A stretch of 60,000 bases of DNA. It comes from Cryptomeria japonica. Taxonomy: Eukaryota > Streptophyta > Pinopsida > Cupressales > Cupressaceae. Within the stretch, counting starts at the first letter, position 1. Every line of letters begins with the position of its first letter. Position numbers and translations under genes: made by a program. Under the pieces are notes generated by a model. That model made no database searches. It had not been told where the DNA came from and saw only the letters and a list, made by a program, of their open reading frames with translations. Shown one piece after another: positions 1 through 10,897 of this stretch. The DNA lies in the NCBI RefSeq assembly GCF_030272615.1, contig NC_081413.1:604440709-604500708 (forward strand). The letters run 5' to 3'.

Positions 1-1138
1 TTCACGCTAAAAATGTTGATCCTAATTATTATGATGCTATGTATGAGCTTGTTGAGATTAATCATGAGTTGTCTTCACATTTGTCAAAAGTATTAACTCT
101 CTAGCTCCTAGTGACCAAAAAATTTGATTCATCAGTAGAGAATGGACCTTTTTTGGAACTCGTAGTAGCTCCATCTAGCATGCTCAATGTGGTCCTCTTG
201 CATCTTGTCCACCATCCCTAAATAATGTTAAGCAAGAGATCAGGAGGAAGATGATTTGCTTGACTATCTTCATTTGTGTTATGGATTCTCTTTTGTGTGT
301 TTTATTGTTTGTATTGTGCTTCCCTCATGACGTGTTGCTTGATATGTTTGTGTTATGTTAGCTTCTCTTTGGATGACCCTTGTTACTCTATTAATGCAAG
401 GTAATAAAGAGGTCGATCTTTTATGACATTCCTCTATTTGTATCTCAATTCTGTCATATGTTGTCTCTGTCTTATGTTATATATGTACTATTATTCATCA
501 ATGTGCTCTTGTATAGTTTCCTTAAGGACAATGCAAAGTGTTGAGATCTTGTTTTTGGTCTCTACCATGTTGACTCGAAAAGACATTTGTTTGTTATCTC
601 TTGTGCTCTTCTTCCAGTTTGCTCATAGTTCCATAACCTTTTGGGGATAAGGTAAATTCTATATAATTATTCTTGATATACATTATTTATCACAAGTGTA
701 TTATTGATCTCAAAGTTAGTGGATCCGTTATGTGCTTTTTTTTTCCTATATATTTTTTGACCAATATCCTTTGATTTGTCCTTTCTTGGGGACATTTCAT
801 TGTGGTAACATACTTATCTTTTGGATGCATGCTACCTTAAATCTATTTCTCCTACTAAGGTATGTGCAATTTTGGATGCATGATAAGGTATATATACATT
901 ATAGTTTATGCACATACCAATGTCATGTTTTCAATATTCAGCTTGCTTTTCAAACTGAGCCTTTTTCTTTGTAATTTGGTGTTTTCTTTTTTCATGACTC
1001 TTAGTAAGAAAATATTGCTAGGCCCGTGTAGTCATGCTCTTTTCCTCTTTCATGTGTTGTCCCTTCTATCTTGATATTAGAGTAGTAAGATCTGGAAGTC
1101 CCTGGGGGCTTGGTGTATCTTGTCTCTTTGGTATCTGG
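1..1138. other. Unassigned repeat-like sequence left of element A
   Basis: No convincing gene. The first 100 bases are open in frame 3 for about 33 codons (beginning H-A-K-N-V-D-P-N-Y-Y-D-A-M-Y) and could be the tail of a transposon ORF. The rest is T-rich with only short chance ORFs. I see no LTR boundary or primer-binding site. It is probably the remains of an older element into which A inserted, but this is unproven. Confidence 0.4.
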
Positions 1139-2167
1139 AGTTGGCAAGAGACATTACACAAGTTATCAAGTGTTGTCATTGATGGAAACGCAAGTCAGTG
1201 ATCCCATCCACATTACTTCATTTGATCAATACTGAAATTCATATTGTTGATTTTTTTAAGTCCAACAAGCCTAGAATAGAGCATCTAACAATGTTCAGTA
1301 TTTCGGTCTGGATTTATTCTTAGGTTACCATTTTATGTTGCGGATCTAAAGTAAGGTAGATGGGTGCATGGAACAACTTATTCCAAAGTCTTGGTCTCCC
1401 ATGGTGATTGGTATGCATGATACAAGCCTCTGAGTACAGGGTTCTAGTCTGTCAGTGTAGAACAAGCTGACTTGTGTAGTTGATCATTGTGTGGATTTGA
1501 TGGAGTAGTTTTGGTGATTGGATTTGAGATCTAGGAGGTTTAGCTGACAATTCATACACCTTTCAATAATGTATTAAGTGTTCTTGACCCGACTAGCGAT
1601 GGATATGATTTCATGTTGCGGATATATATAATCAACATTTTTAATCATTTTGAGTATGAAAAACATGTTGTTGATCTATTGTGCATAGTTTCATGTGCAC
1701 AAGATAGAGATCTATGCTCCAGATTCATAGAAAAACAGTGTAATAGAGCAATCAGAGATGAAGTGGAAGAAATCATTTTATTCTTCTTGACCAAAACTAT
1801 ACTTTGGCATTTGTAGATGTTGTTCTTTAGTTTAGATATTCCAGTTATCTTTTGTTAATGATTTTTTAGGTAGTGAGCCTCCTTTTGAGTAGTGATCTCT
1901 AGGCAGTGTGCTTGAATTCATGCGAATTCCCATTGTAATATTGTAATAGAGCATACTCATTTTGTGGGTTCATCCCCACCATGGTTTTTCCCCTAATAGG
2001 GTCTCCATGTATAAAATATTTGTGTTATGGTGTTGTGGTTGTTCATTTTATGTTCTTGTATCTTTATTTTGATTAAATGCATTAAATGGTTAAAAGAATA
2101 GATTAATAATATCAAAGTTTGCAAAACACTGATTCACCCCCCATTTTAGTGTTCCTTAATTCTAAAA
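1139..2167 (+). repeat. 5' LTR of element A
   Basis: It starts AGTTGGCAAGAGAC, a mutated TG end when compared with TGCTGGCAAGAGAC at 8366. It ends TCTAAAA, where related LTRs here end TCTAACA. About 1029 bp. Its first 540 bp match 8366-8979 at roughly 90%, except that a segment of about 70 bp present in the 3' copy (around 8780-8855) is missing here. The U3 start carries the TGTCATTGATG motif shared by the copia LTRs of this window. A hairpin lies close to its 3' end. Confidence 0.82.
2125..2153 (+). other. LTR 3'-end hairpin with C-rich loop (element A)
   Basis: AACACTGA pairs with TTAGTGTT (8 bp, including one G-T wobble) around a 13-nt loop beginning TTCACCCCCC. It lies 15 nt before the primer-binding site. 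It is one of seven equivalent hairpins with compensating stem changes. Confidence 0.6.
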
Positions 2168-2168
2168 A

Positions 2169-2182
2169 TTAGTATCAGAGCT
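2169..2182 (+). other. Primer-binding site of element A
   Basis: TTAGTATCAGAGC resembles the TGGTATCAGAGC primer-binding site of plant copia elements (initiator Met tRNA), with G to A at the second G. It follows the LTR end directly, which supports both the boundary and the plus orientation. Confidence 0.75.
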
Positions 2183-2235
2183 TGGTTATTCAGAGGAATT
2201 TTAATAGCTTCAGGAAGATCCAGGAAGGAGATTCA

Positions 2236-3270
2236 ATGGATTACTGTTGTCTTCAACAACAACTCTTAGTTGCACTAGATGATCTTGATCAATCCAAAGT
2301 TGAAGCCCAGGAATTACAAGGGAGTCTTAAGGATGCTAAGAATTTCATTTAGTCATTGAAAGAGTAACTAAGTAAATCAAGGGAAAAGAGAAAGGAACTT
2401 TGTGAAAAGCTAAAGAAGAAATAATGAAAAAGCATGGAATCTATAGTGATGGGGTTGACCAAGGAAATTGAAGGAAGAAAGAGGAATGAAGAGAATTTAA
2501 ATCAATCCTTAAAAAAAAGAACTAATGAATTCTATAGACTTGATTGTGAGATTGGCCAACTAAAGCTTGATCTACAAGAATCCAAACACCATAGGGAAGA
2601 ACTTTAAAAGAGTATTTTCATTCTTAGGGATGAACTTGTGACTAGAAATGATTACAAGGAGAATTTCAAGGTTAGCTCAGTTAAACTTGATGTGATGTTT
2701 GAAAGATAGAAGAGTACAAATAACAAGTAAGCTCTTGGATTTAAGAAAGGTGAAATCTATGGATCTAGTCAAAGCAATCCTAAGCAAGCAAATTAGAAGA
2801 ACAAACCTAGAAGGTCTCTAGTAAGACAACCTAATGCTTAAAGGTATCCATCATTCAATGGTAATTTCTTTGTATATAACAAATTTGGTCATAAATCTAT
2901 TCAATGCAGAAGTAGAATGAATCATAACGGTTCGTCTTTCTCTAGTCCATATTTCAAATGCAATAAGTATGGACATAAATCAAGTGAATGCAAAAGTATG
3001 ATGAATAAATTTTTCAATAGAAGGAATGTTAGATGTTATGCATGTAATAGGTTTGGTTACATTGCTAATTAGTGCAGATCAAGAGAAAATCAAGTGAATC
3101 ATGGGTTTGGACAAGGAAATGTTGTATACAACAATTGCAACAAATCAGTCACATTCTGAGATTCTGCAGAAGCAAGAATATGAATACAAATGGTATGATA
3201 GACAAGAAAAAGAATGTGCAGACAGATGATAAAAGAAAAGAAAAAGTGGATGAGATCAGGAATCAATAGA
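2236..3270 (+). pseudogene. gag-like pseudogene of element A with coiled coil and four CCHC knuckles
   Basis: Frame +1 from ATG 2236 reads a Gln/Glu/Lys-rich, probably coiled-coil region of about 190 codons, then a basic linker, then four zinc-knuckle units about 80 bp apart (near 2867, 2950, 3034 and 3127). The pattern is Cx2Cx4Hx4C. Unit 2 reads YFKCNKYGHKSSEC and unit 3 CYACNRFGYIAN*C, so each unit has lost one or more Cys/His. Unit 4 needs a 1-base frameshift. Ten or more in-frame stops show it is dead. Retroviral-type Gag knuckles bind RNA during packaging. Four knuckles is unusual: B's gag here has one. The start was chosen as the first ATG after the primer-binding site that opens the coiled-coil frame. 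A lysine-rich tail follows to about 3270. Confidence 0.7.
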
Positions 3271-3360
3271 TGAAGACATGGGTAAAGAAGAATGATACTA
3301 ATGCGGGGAATGGGTCCACACCTGAATCTAGTGCTGGAAATTCCTCCAGGAATTGATTTA

Positions 3361-5346
3361 AGACCTTTGACCTAGGGGAGTTTTCAAGAAAATCCTATTT
3401 CTCCCTACTAGAAGTTGGTACCTGAATCTGACAGGCTAGTAGAAGTTGTATTGGGACATCACAAACAATTTGGGATGATATCCAGAAGAATTTGAGGGAT
3501 ATTGAAGATCTACAGATGAATTTTGTGGAGCAGACTGAGATAGCAAGGAAGGTTTAGGGCAAGTGAATTTATTACACCAAAACGTTACATATACGAATGA
3601 AAAAGAGGAATCCTAAGCCTCTCATTTATCACTTTGTATTCGAAGAGATAGAGGTTTAGAGAGATATGTAAGCACATTTCCTAGAGATTGAAGCCACAAG
3701 AAGATTTTCGTGTGAAATCCTAGTCTGGCGAGAAGGTATTTATCCATGAAACTTTTCAAAACAAGAATTTTGAAAATGGATACTCCATTGGTTGTTGATA
3801 TCACTAAAAGATCTCACCCCAAATTCAAGAAACCACCATTCAAATCAGTAGAATTAGATCCACTTGGTGCATTTTTCTCAGTTCCATATAGTGTTCTGCA
3901 TGTCGATGATATTAGGGTTTACATTCACACAAATCTTGAAGAATTCGGGAGCTCATATTTGTTAAATTTATACTCCAAGCAACTGTTAGGAGATGATTTC
4001 AAGCTCAAACCGTAATTTAAGGTGATGGAGAAGGATAACTTTTCTTAGTGTGGCAAATTCCTGATCTTAGATGAAAATAAATGGATACGGTTGTGCTAAG
4101 AAGGATTCATGATGAGTTCATGTGGTTGAGCAAGCCACTTATAATCCCTAAGGATGAGATCAAGGTTGTAACTAGTTTGTGTTCATTTGGTACATTGCGT
4201 ACACTGAAATCCATTAAGAACCAAGTTGTCACTGATACAACCAAATCAAGATTTGTCAAAAAGGGAAATGACAATCAATTATATACTTGAGCACGATGTT
4301 TGATTTGCCTCAATGGTGATTGGATACAAGATATATCACTCTAGTTCGGGAGAACTCTGTATCTGGTACCGCAATCTATGTAGCCTATGAGATGGTTAAA
4401 GAAAATAAAGAATACGACTTATGTGAATTATTGTGGAGTGAGATAATGAAGAAACTGGCCAAGATAAAGTAGAAAAGAGTGGTACTTTGATCCCATGTTT
4501 TCTCTTCTATTTCATGAATGAGGTTCCTGGAGTTGGTCATGTCCAATGGGCAAGAAACAAGCCAGTACCAGTTCAAATCAAAGAACTTTTATACAACATT
4601 GGTGATAATAAGGCCCAGAAAGCTACTCTTTGGGGCTATTTAAAGAACTTTCAAAGTGCAAGATAGGGAAAGAATCCCTAAATTAATTATTGAGAAGTAC
4701 AATGATATAATATGCTTCATAGTTGACACTGATCAATGCTTGATGGAAGTAGTAGAACCAAGGATAGTCTAGATCATGTCCATGGGGTATGAAATGGATT
4801 CTCATATATTGGATATGTATGCTCAAAATTTGTTGAGTAAGCCATTAGGTGCATTAGAGGAGAGATTTGGCACATTTGCAGAGAAAGACTTGCAATTGCA
4901 TAGCCAATTCAAGAAACCTGAAATAGTCCATAAAGTAGAAAAGAAGTAGAGGAGTACACAAAGAGCATTGGCATTACAAAAGAAGAAATCCGAGAAGCTT
5001 GGAAGAGAACCCATCAAGTTGTAGAGGAGAGGCTAGTCAAAGTTGAATCAATCAGTTTGGAAGCCTCGACCCCGAAGCCAAAACAAACTAGAAGCTCTGC
5101 ACCCTCCTTCGATTCGCATAAAGCTAGCAAGCTTAGATAAATCACAAGCTAAATCATCTGACAAAGGTGACCATAGAAAGAAGAAAAAAAGATCAAGGGT
5201 ATATGTCACTATTAATGATGATGAAGAGAGAGTATGATGAAGTTGTGAAGGAAATCAATACCAAGGGCACAAAAGCATCTAAAGTCTCTAAGGACAAGCC
5301 CTTTGGTGAAGGAAAAATGTGTAAGAAAATAAAGATAGAATCAAAT
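3361..5346 (+). pseudogene. Unrecognised long ORF of element A, part 1
   Basis: This is a chain of open segments in shifting frames, clearest at 3746-4015, 4081-4290, about 4490-4670 and 4760-5346. Readable stretches include LGAFFSVPYSVLHVDDIRVY, SSYLLNLYSKQLL and FMNEVPGVGHVQWARNKPV. The C-terminal part is Lys/Glu-rich. No protease DSG, integrase HHCC/DDE or reverse-transcriptase VDD motif is present. It sits where pol would be expected, after gag, and continues beyond the solo LTR at 5347-6574. I do not recognise the family. It could be a captured host gene or an element-specific accessory protein. Stops and frameshifts make it non-functional. Confidence 0.5.
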
Positions 5347-6574
5347 TGTTGGCATTATGGATGAATTGATTATGTGTTGGATTGATGTTTTGTCGTTGAT
5401 GTCAACACTAGCTATTATGGTTGGTTACAGGTAGACAGGTTTTGGTTACTGGTAGAAGATCTAGTATTACCGGCAGAAGAGACTATCTATTGGACACTTT
5501 TAGCATGTTTAGATCTATGGAATATGTTTGGTTACATGTGGTACATTCATCTAGAGAATGTCATGGTCAGATGGTATTGAATTGGTAATTGTATGGTATC
5601 ATACACTTTGGTAAACCCTTACCGACACTGGTTTAAGGTTTTATCGGCAAAGCTTTCACTGATGAATCTTGACAAGATGCATAAGTGGTGTTGGTGCAGC
5701 TTCTAGATGGATTTGAGGATGCTAAATAATTTCTTTGATCGTGCTTAAACTACTTGAAGACATTGCTTTGGCGTGGTCGACCCAGAATTGGTCTGGTACC
5801 TATCTAGGTTATGGATCGATAGCATGATAACGTGTTCTCTACATGTTACCAGAATTTTTTGGGATGATTTATGGATTTTTTATTGTAAAATGGATTTATA
5901 TATTGATCTTATTGTAATATCTTTTAGGTGGCCAACCTAATTGGTTTAGGCCTTAGGGTTGGTATAAAATGATGTAAGATCTCATTGTAGATCATGGAAT
6001 GGGAATAGAATAAGTATTTGTGGTCTTAGAATGCAATATCATATGCGAAGGAGATTTGGTCGATCATAGGTGATCAAATTGGGATTAAGGAATAGGTCAA
6101 AGGCCTCTGACATTGAGCTTAACCAGGACTATAAACAAGAATGGTAGATGCTATCTCTGGCAATTCACTCTATTGAATTGTTATCCATTTCTCTTGAGAT
6201 GGTTGTTTCCTCTCTGTAGTTAGTGAGACTCTTTTAGTAATGAGTAGTACTTTCTAGGAATTGTGTCTTCCTGCATGTGCAAGCCCCTCATTGTAACACA
6301 TACATTCTACAAAAGTATCATCTGACTATGGGTAGGCTTCCCACTGTGATTTTTCCCTTTTCTAGGCTTTCCACATACAAATCATGGTTTTATATGGTAT
6401 GGTTGATTTGCATTGATTATCTATTTAATTTTTAAGTTGTATTGTTTACCGGTATCTATTTATTCTTTACTGGTACTTAATCTGGTTAAAGGTTATTTAG
6501 TGGATTAAATGTTATAATCTGTTAACAACTGATTCACCCCCCCTCCTCTCAGTTGTTCACCGATTATCCTAACA
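5347..6574 (+). repeat. Solo LTR (copia, related to element B) inside element A
   Basis: It starts TGTTGGCATTATGG and ends CGATTATCCTAACA; 1228 bp, close to the 1217-bp LTRs of element B. It shares with them the U3 start (TTGATTATGTGTTG and the GATGTCAACACTAGCTA block), the GATGTAAGATCTCATTGTAG block near 5970 and the C-rich hairpin near the end. No internal sequence accompanies it, so it is a solo LTR left by LTR-LTR recombination. The flanking 5-mers CAAAT and TAGAT match at only 3 of 5 positions, so the target duplication is decayed or the ends are off by a few bases. The coding-like sequence of A resumes immediately after it. Confidence 0.75.
6524..6557 (+). other. LTR 3'-end hairpin with C-rich loop (solo LTR)
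   Basis: AACAACTGA pairs with TCAGTTGTT (9 bp, perfect) around a 16-nt loop starting TTCACCCCCCC. Compared with element B, the outermost pair is A-T instead of G-C, a compensating change. Confidence 0.65.
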
Positions 6575-8075
6575 TAGATAATCTTGGCATGTTAGTTCAA
6601 GATGTTGAAGAAGCACTCACGGTGCAAGGTAATTTGAAGCCACTCTCTAAATATTATGACAAGTTTGATGATGCCAGTAAGAGAATTCTTGAAAAAGCCA
6701 TAGTGAAGTACTTGAATATTTTCAATAGGGATCTAGTTGAAATAATGTTTGAGATTCCTAAAAATTTGTATAGCCTTTTAGAGATGAGAAGAGGTAGTGA
6801 AACGGAAGAATATGAAAGGTTTAAATAATATGTGTTGGTAAATCTATGCCTTGTGGTAGTTGTAGAGGAAATAAATACAATACTCAAAGAAGCTAGAAAG
6901 GAGTTTAGAAGCAAAACCAGAATAAACAAGCTTATGATTGGGAAAATTGATGAAGTGGTCAAAGAGACAAAGAAGATCTTGAAGCCAATGCTAAATAAGA
7001 AAAAAATTGATGTTGTTGATTCATCTATTCTGTAAGTGCAAACAGTGCATTCAAAAGTTGAATGGGTTGAAGTAAATATTTCCTCTATTCCAGAAGAGGA
7101 AGGTGTGGATAAAGAGAAAGAAAATCAAGGTGGAGAGGAGATAGAAAAAGTAGATTCAGTTGAGGATGTACTTAGAGTCCTCTGGATCAATTAAATAAAA
7201 TGGACACAATTCCATATGTGGAGACTCAAACTCCAACTGACACTGAATGTCCAAAGGAGGTCAAAGCAGAAATGGACACAAAAGTTAAAAAGCTTGAGGT
7301 AATTGATGTTTTCTCTAAAGCAAGAGACATTGTTGAAGATGTCAAGGACTTCATTGAGAAGGATAAGCTTGTTTTTTATGATATGATACTATTTCAAGGA
7401 ACTATTAATTTGGCCACCCTTTCTCACATTCAAAAATTGTAGCTAGCAGCATTTGCATAGGTAAAATAAAGAGAGGAGATTTTGAAATCTCATATGGAGG
7501 ACAGTGAGTTGCTCGGTCTTGCATCCTGTGTCCTAGAGAAGATAATAGTTGAAGTTAGAGTCTGGAATGAGTTTGATGCAAAAAGATTCAGTGAATTGAA
7601 GAAGATGATTGCTCATGAAAGAAGTTTGCTAAACAACTATGTGAAAAGTATTCAAAATGCCTTATCTGAAGAGGCATTGTTTACAAATCATTTCTATCAT
7701 TTTCTAAGTTTTTTGTAGCTATTGAGAAGAAGATAAAGGAGAATGAGAAACAATTGGCAGGTATCTCTCAATCCTTTAATCCTTTGACTACTTTTGTAGC
7801 TAGTCAAGAAATTCAGGTCATATCTTTGCTTGACAAAATTAAGAGGTTAATGCATGATAAGGAAAAAATCATTGGTAGACTTAGTGAACTTCAGAGTTTG
7901 ATTACTCCTAAGTTGGATAGAATACCTAATACCTTAAAGGAAGCCCAAGATGCCATAGCCACAAATGATTCCCAAGATCTTCAGTCGGCACTGATGCAAG
8001 CATTTCTCTTACGTGGTCTCATATCAGTCTTGGAGTGTCTCAAGAAAGGTTGGGATGGTCATTTGAACTCATGAA
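6575..8075 (+). pseudogene. Unrecognised long ORF of element A, part 2
   Basis: Continuation of the A ORF after the solo LTR. Open segments at 6580-6828, 6832-7035, 7200-7442, 7482-7718 and 7754-8074 lie in different frames joined by stops and small frameshifts. The sequence is rich in Lys, Glu, Asp and Leu and looks mostly helical, for example LDKIKRLMHDKEKIIGRLSE near 7830. It ends at a TGA at 8072-8074. With part 1, the original protein would have exceeded 1000 residues. There is no catalytic motif I know. It may be a structural or helper protein of a non-autonomous element. Function unknown. Confidence 0.5.
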
Positions 8076-8365
8076 CTCATTGAAGAACACTTTTGCAAAT
8101 ATTATAAATTTTATGTAATTTGGTAGGGTCTATGTGTACATATGTTGTTGTGTATAGATTTTTTGTTTGAATTTTGGCATGCAAATCCCTACCTTTACCA
8201 TTGATGTCAAAGGGGGAGTGTAGGGCAGTGAAAAATGTAATATTTATCTCAAGGGGAGTTTTAAATTTTGAGATTTTGAGTTTAGCAGTGTATCCATATC
8301 TTGGTATAATTCTAACACTTAGTCATTTTTCACTAAGTGTTGCCATCAATGCCAAAGGGGGAGAT
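8076..8365 (+). promoter_or_regulatory. Untranslated 3' region of A with two polypurine tracts
   Basis: Two AAAGGGGGAG tracts occur, at 8209-8218 and 8354-8364, each preceded by a Cat-tGATG-CAA-like motif (TTGATGTCAA and ATCAATGCCAA). The second directly abuts the 3' LTR and should be the one that primes plus-strand synthesis. Repeated polypurine tracts are reported for Sirevirus-type copia elements. Confidence 0.6.
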
Positions 8366-8979
8366 TGCTGGCAAGAGACACTCCATAGGTTATTAGGTAT
8401 TGTCATTGATGGAAACTCAAGTTAGTGATCTCATCTACATTACTTCATTTGATCATACTGGAAGTCAAATTGGTGATTTACTTAAGTCCGACAAGCCTAG
8501 AACAGAGCATCTGACAATGTTCAATATTTTAGTTCGGATTTCTTTTTCAGGTTACCATTTTATGTTGTGGATCAGAAGTAAGGTAGATGGATGTCTGGAA
8601 CATTTTCTTCTAGATTTTTGGTCTCTGGTGGTGATTTGTATGCATGATACAATCCTCTGGTTAGCGAGTTCCATTTTGTCAGTGTAGAACAAGCTGACTT
8701 GTGTAGTTGATCATTATGCAGATTTGAAGGAGTATTTTTGGTGATTGGTTTTGAGATCTAGGAGGTTTAGCTGATAGTTTTAGTAATGTATGAGAAATTT
8801 CTTTTGGTCTACATTAATATTTGTTCTTGAATTCAGCCAACAGTTCATTCCCGTTTCAATAATGTTCTAAGTGTTCTTGAGCCGACTAGTGATGGATATG
8901 ATTTCATGTTGCGGATATATATAATCAATGTTTTAAAACAATTTACGTATGAAAAAGGTGTTGATGATTGATTGTACAT
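8366..8979 (+). repeat. 3' LTR of element A, truncated
   Basis: It starts TGCTGGCAAGAGAC directly after the polypurine tract and matches 1139-1690 of the 5' LTR. Homology stops near 8979, where LTR E sequence begins. About 450 bp of the LTR end is missing. The junction carries a 12-bp tandem duplication (8975-8998). Confidence 0.78.
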
Positions 8980-8986
8980 GACATCC

Positions 8987-9596
8987 TACATGACATCCTA
9001 AAAACCTTGTGTGAGGATTCAAGCAAGCTTCATCATGGAAATTGACTTAGGAACTATGATAATTGAAGATGAAAAATAGGTTCAAATTTTGAGGGAGCAA
9101 AAAGTAGAGGACAAGGGTGACCTACCACCATGATCTCGAGAATTTTTCCTGAGCTTCCAACAATAGATATAGTGCATCTCTATGATCTGGAAAATATCCC
9201 ACTTGCCTATTAGAGAGTTATATGACCAGGCTGACCTACCACAATGATCTTGACAATTTGACCTAAATTTCCAGCAATAGGTTCCGATCTTCTTCTTCTT
9301 CTTCTTCTTCTTCTTAAATACTTATTTGGGGATCTATGTGATGTTTGTAGAACCTTGTTATTTCTAATTCACTTCAATTATTCATTTCTTTACCCTAAAG
9401 TTCACAGTATAAATTAATTTCAACTAAAAGGGGGTGGAGAACAAACAAGTGAATCTAATCAATATTCAGTGTTTTTCCTAATTGAATTGTGGCTATATTT
9501 ATTGGATTTAACCCTCTTTCAATGTAATGGTTATCTTAGTAAGATTAGTGGTTTAATATCTCAATTAGTGAAACCCTAATTTTCCTCACCATTACA
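8987..9596 (+). repeat. LTR E, copy 1 (5'-truncated)
   Basis: It matches 18467-19087 at about 90% and includes a CTT microsatellite (about 9288-9315). It ends CCTCACCATTACA, like the K1 solo LTR read on its own strand (TTCACCATTACA), so E is probably the 3' part of a K-type LTR. The part equal to 18045-18466 is missing because of the junction with element A. Confidence 0.6.
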
Positions 9597-9597
9597 C

Positions 9598-10897
9598 TAT
9601 TGGCATTATGTTGTCATTGATGTCAACTAGTATAGGATGGCAACCAGTATGGGAGATGTATATGCAGTATTGTCATTGTTGCATATCAGATGTGATATAT
9701 TTGATGTCATCTAGCATCATAGCCATTGGAATCATCGGTACACAAGTTAGTGTTCACTTGTGTTGAAGACATAAGGACTGCAGATCAGTAAGTGACATAT
9801 TTGTAGTGCATAGTTTCCTGCCAAAAAGAGAGTAGGATGCTTTGCAGTTGATTGTGATGAAGAGGGGGAATATTACCTAAATCACATCAACACTAGAGGT
9901 GAAGTATGTCTAGGCCACCGATATGCTGTGTGGATGTCAAACAGTAGGACTCCTACTGGATAAAGATGCAGTCACCATTTGTAGAGATGACTGACAGTGA
10001 ATATGCCCAACCGGATCGCATGTGCCTATTTGAAGATATGTTGCTCAAACAGGGAAGCCACATTGGTGCAATGCAAGATGGAGATGAAAAGGGTGTCCAC
10101 TCCCATCAGTAAATGGATCTTATGTCCTATTATGCATTAAATGCATCATAGTTCTATGAGATAAGATAAAAGAGTTAAAGGAAAGTGTTTGAAGGCTCAC
10201 ACAAGATCAACTAGTGAAACTCTAAGTTGCCCTAGGTGCATGAGATCAGAGATATGCACTGAATCAACTGAATAGACATCATGAGTTGTTGGTATTGAGA
10301 TTGAAGGATATCGTTGTCACTTTGACAAACATATTAATAGCATAACTGATCCATTGGTGAAGAAAGGTGTCGCCACAGATGCAGACAGATGCAGGCAGTT
10401 GAAGGTTGATGACATGGTGTCACCAAGGTGTCTGCTGATAAGTATGTCCACTAGTAATGCTAACAAAGTGCACATGCAGAAGGCTCCCATCTGATGAAGA
10501 TGTGCATGAGGTAGGTTGGCATAGGTGCGAAGTGGTTTAGGTTCTCCACCAGAAGAGAGGAAAAGTGCAAGGTTGAATACAGACCGGTTAGGGTATAACC
10601 GACAGGCTCTGTGAACTGGTAGATGAACCTAGTTGTGTGGTTGGTTAGTGATCCTATCTAGATGGACATAGAAGACTTAGCAAAGGTGGATGTCGACAAA
10701 GGGGCCACATGGAGGTGAAGTGGCATGCATGCATAGGTCGGTGAAAGTGTTGTCGGTGAGGTAGGTGGTGACTAGTCAACATGTTTCATGGGTCAAAGAG
10801 TAGAAGAGTGCGGTTCGAGACTGATCAGAGGATAGAGATCTGATTTAATGACTTCACGATCGATGCTGACTATCCAGGTAGTGATCAAGGTAGGTGA
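9598..10897 (+). repeat. LTR D, copy 1, left part (interrupted by element B)
   Basis: It starts TATTGGCATTATG right after TACAC and matches 19089-20399 of the intact D solo LTR at roughly 87-90%. It is cut at 10897 by element B and resumes at 17931. No ORF in it looks coding. Confidence 0.72.

Larger units (their letters stand above)
1139..8979 (+). mobile_element. Element A: non-autonomous LTR retrotransposon, 3' LTR truncated
   Basis: Two directly repeated LTRs (1139-2167 and 8366-8979) flank about 6.2 kb. A Met-initiator-type primer-binding site follows the first LTR and a polypurine tract (8354-8364) precedes the second. The interior encodes a gag-like protein with four degraded zinc knuckles and then a long ORF with no protease, integrase or reverse-transcriptase motif that I can find, so the element probably relied on another element's pol. 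A 1228-bp solo LTR lies inside the second ORF. The 3' end is lost at a junction with LTR E near 8979, so no target duplication can be checked. Confidence 0.8.

Noticed and set aside
423-1074. Hydrophobic ORFs at 423-650, 732-974 and 862-1074
   Set aside because: They are Phe/Leu/Tyr-rich because the DNA is T-rich. They overlap in frame and have no domain.
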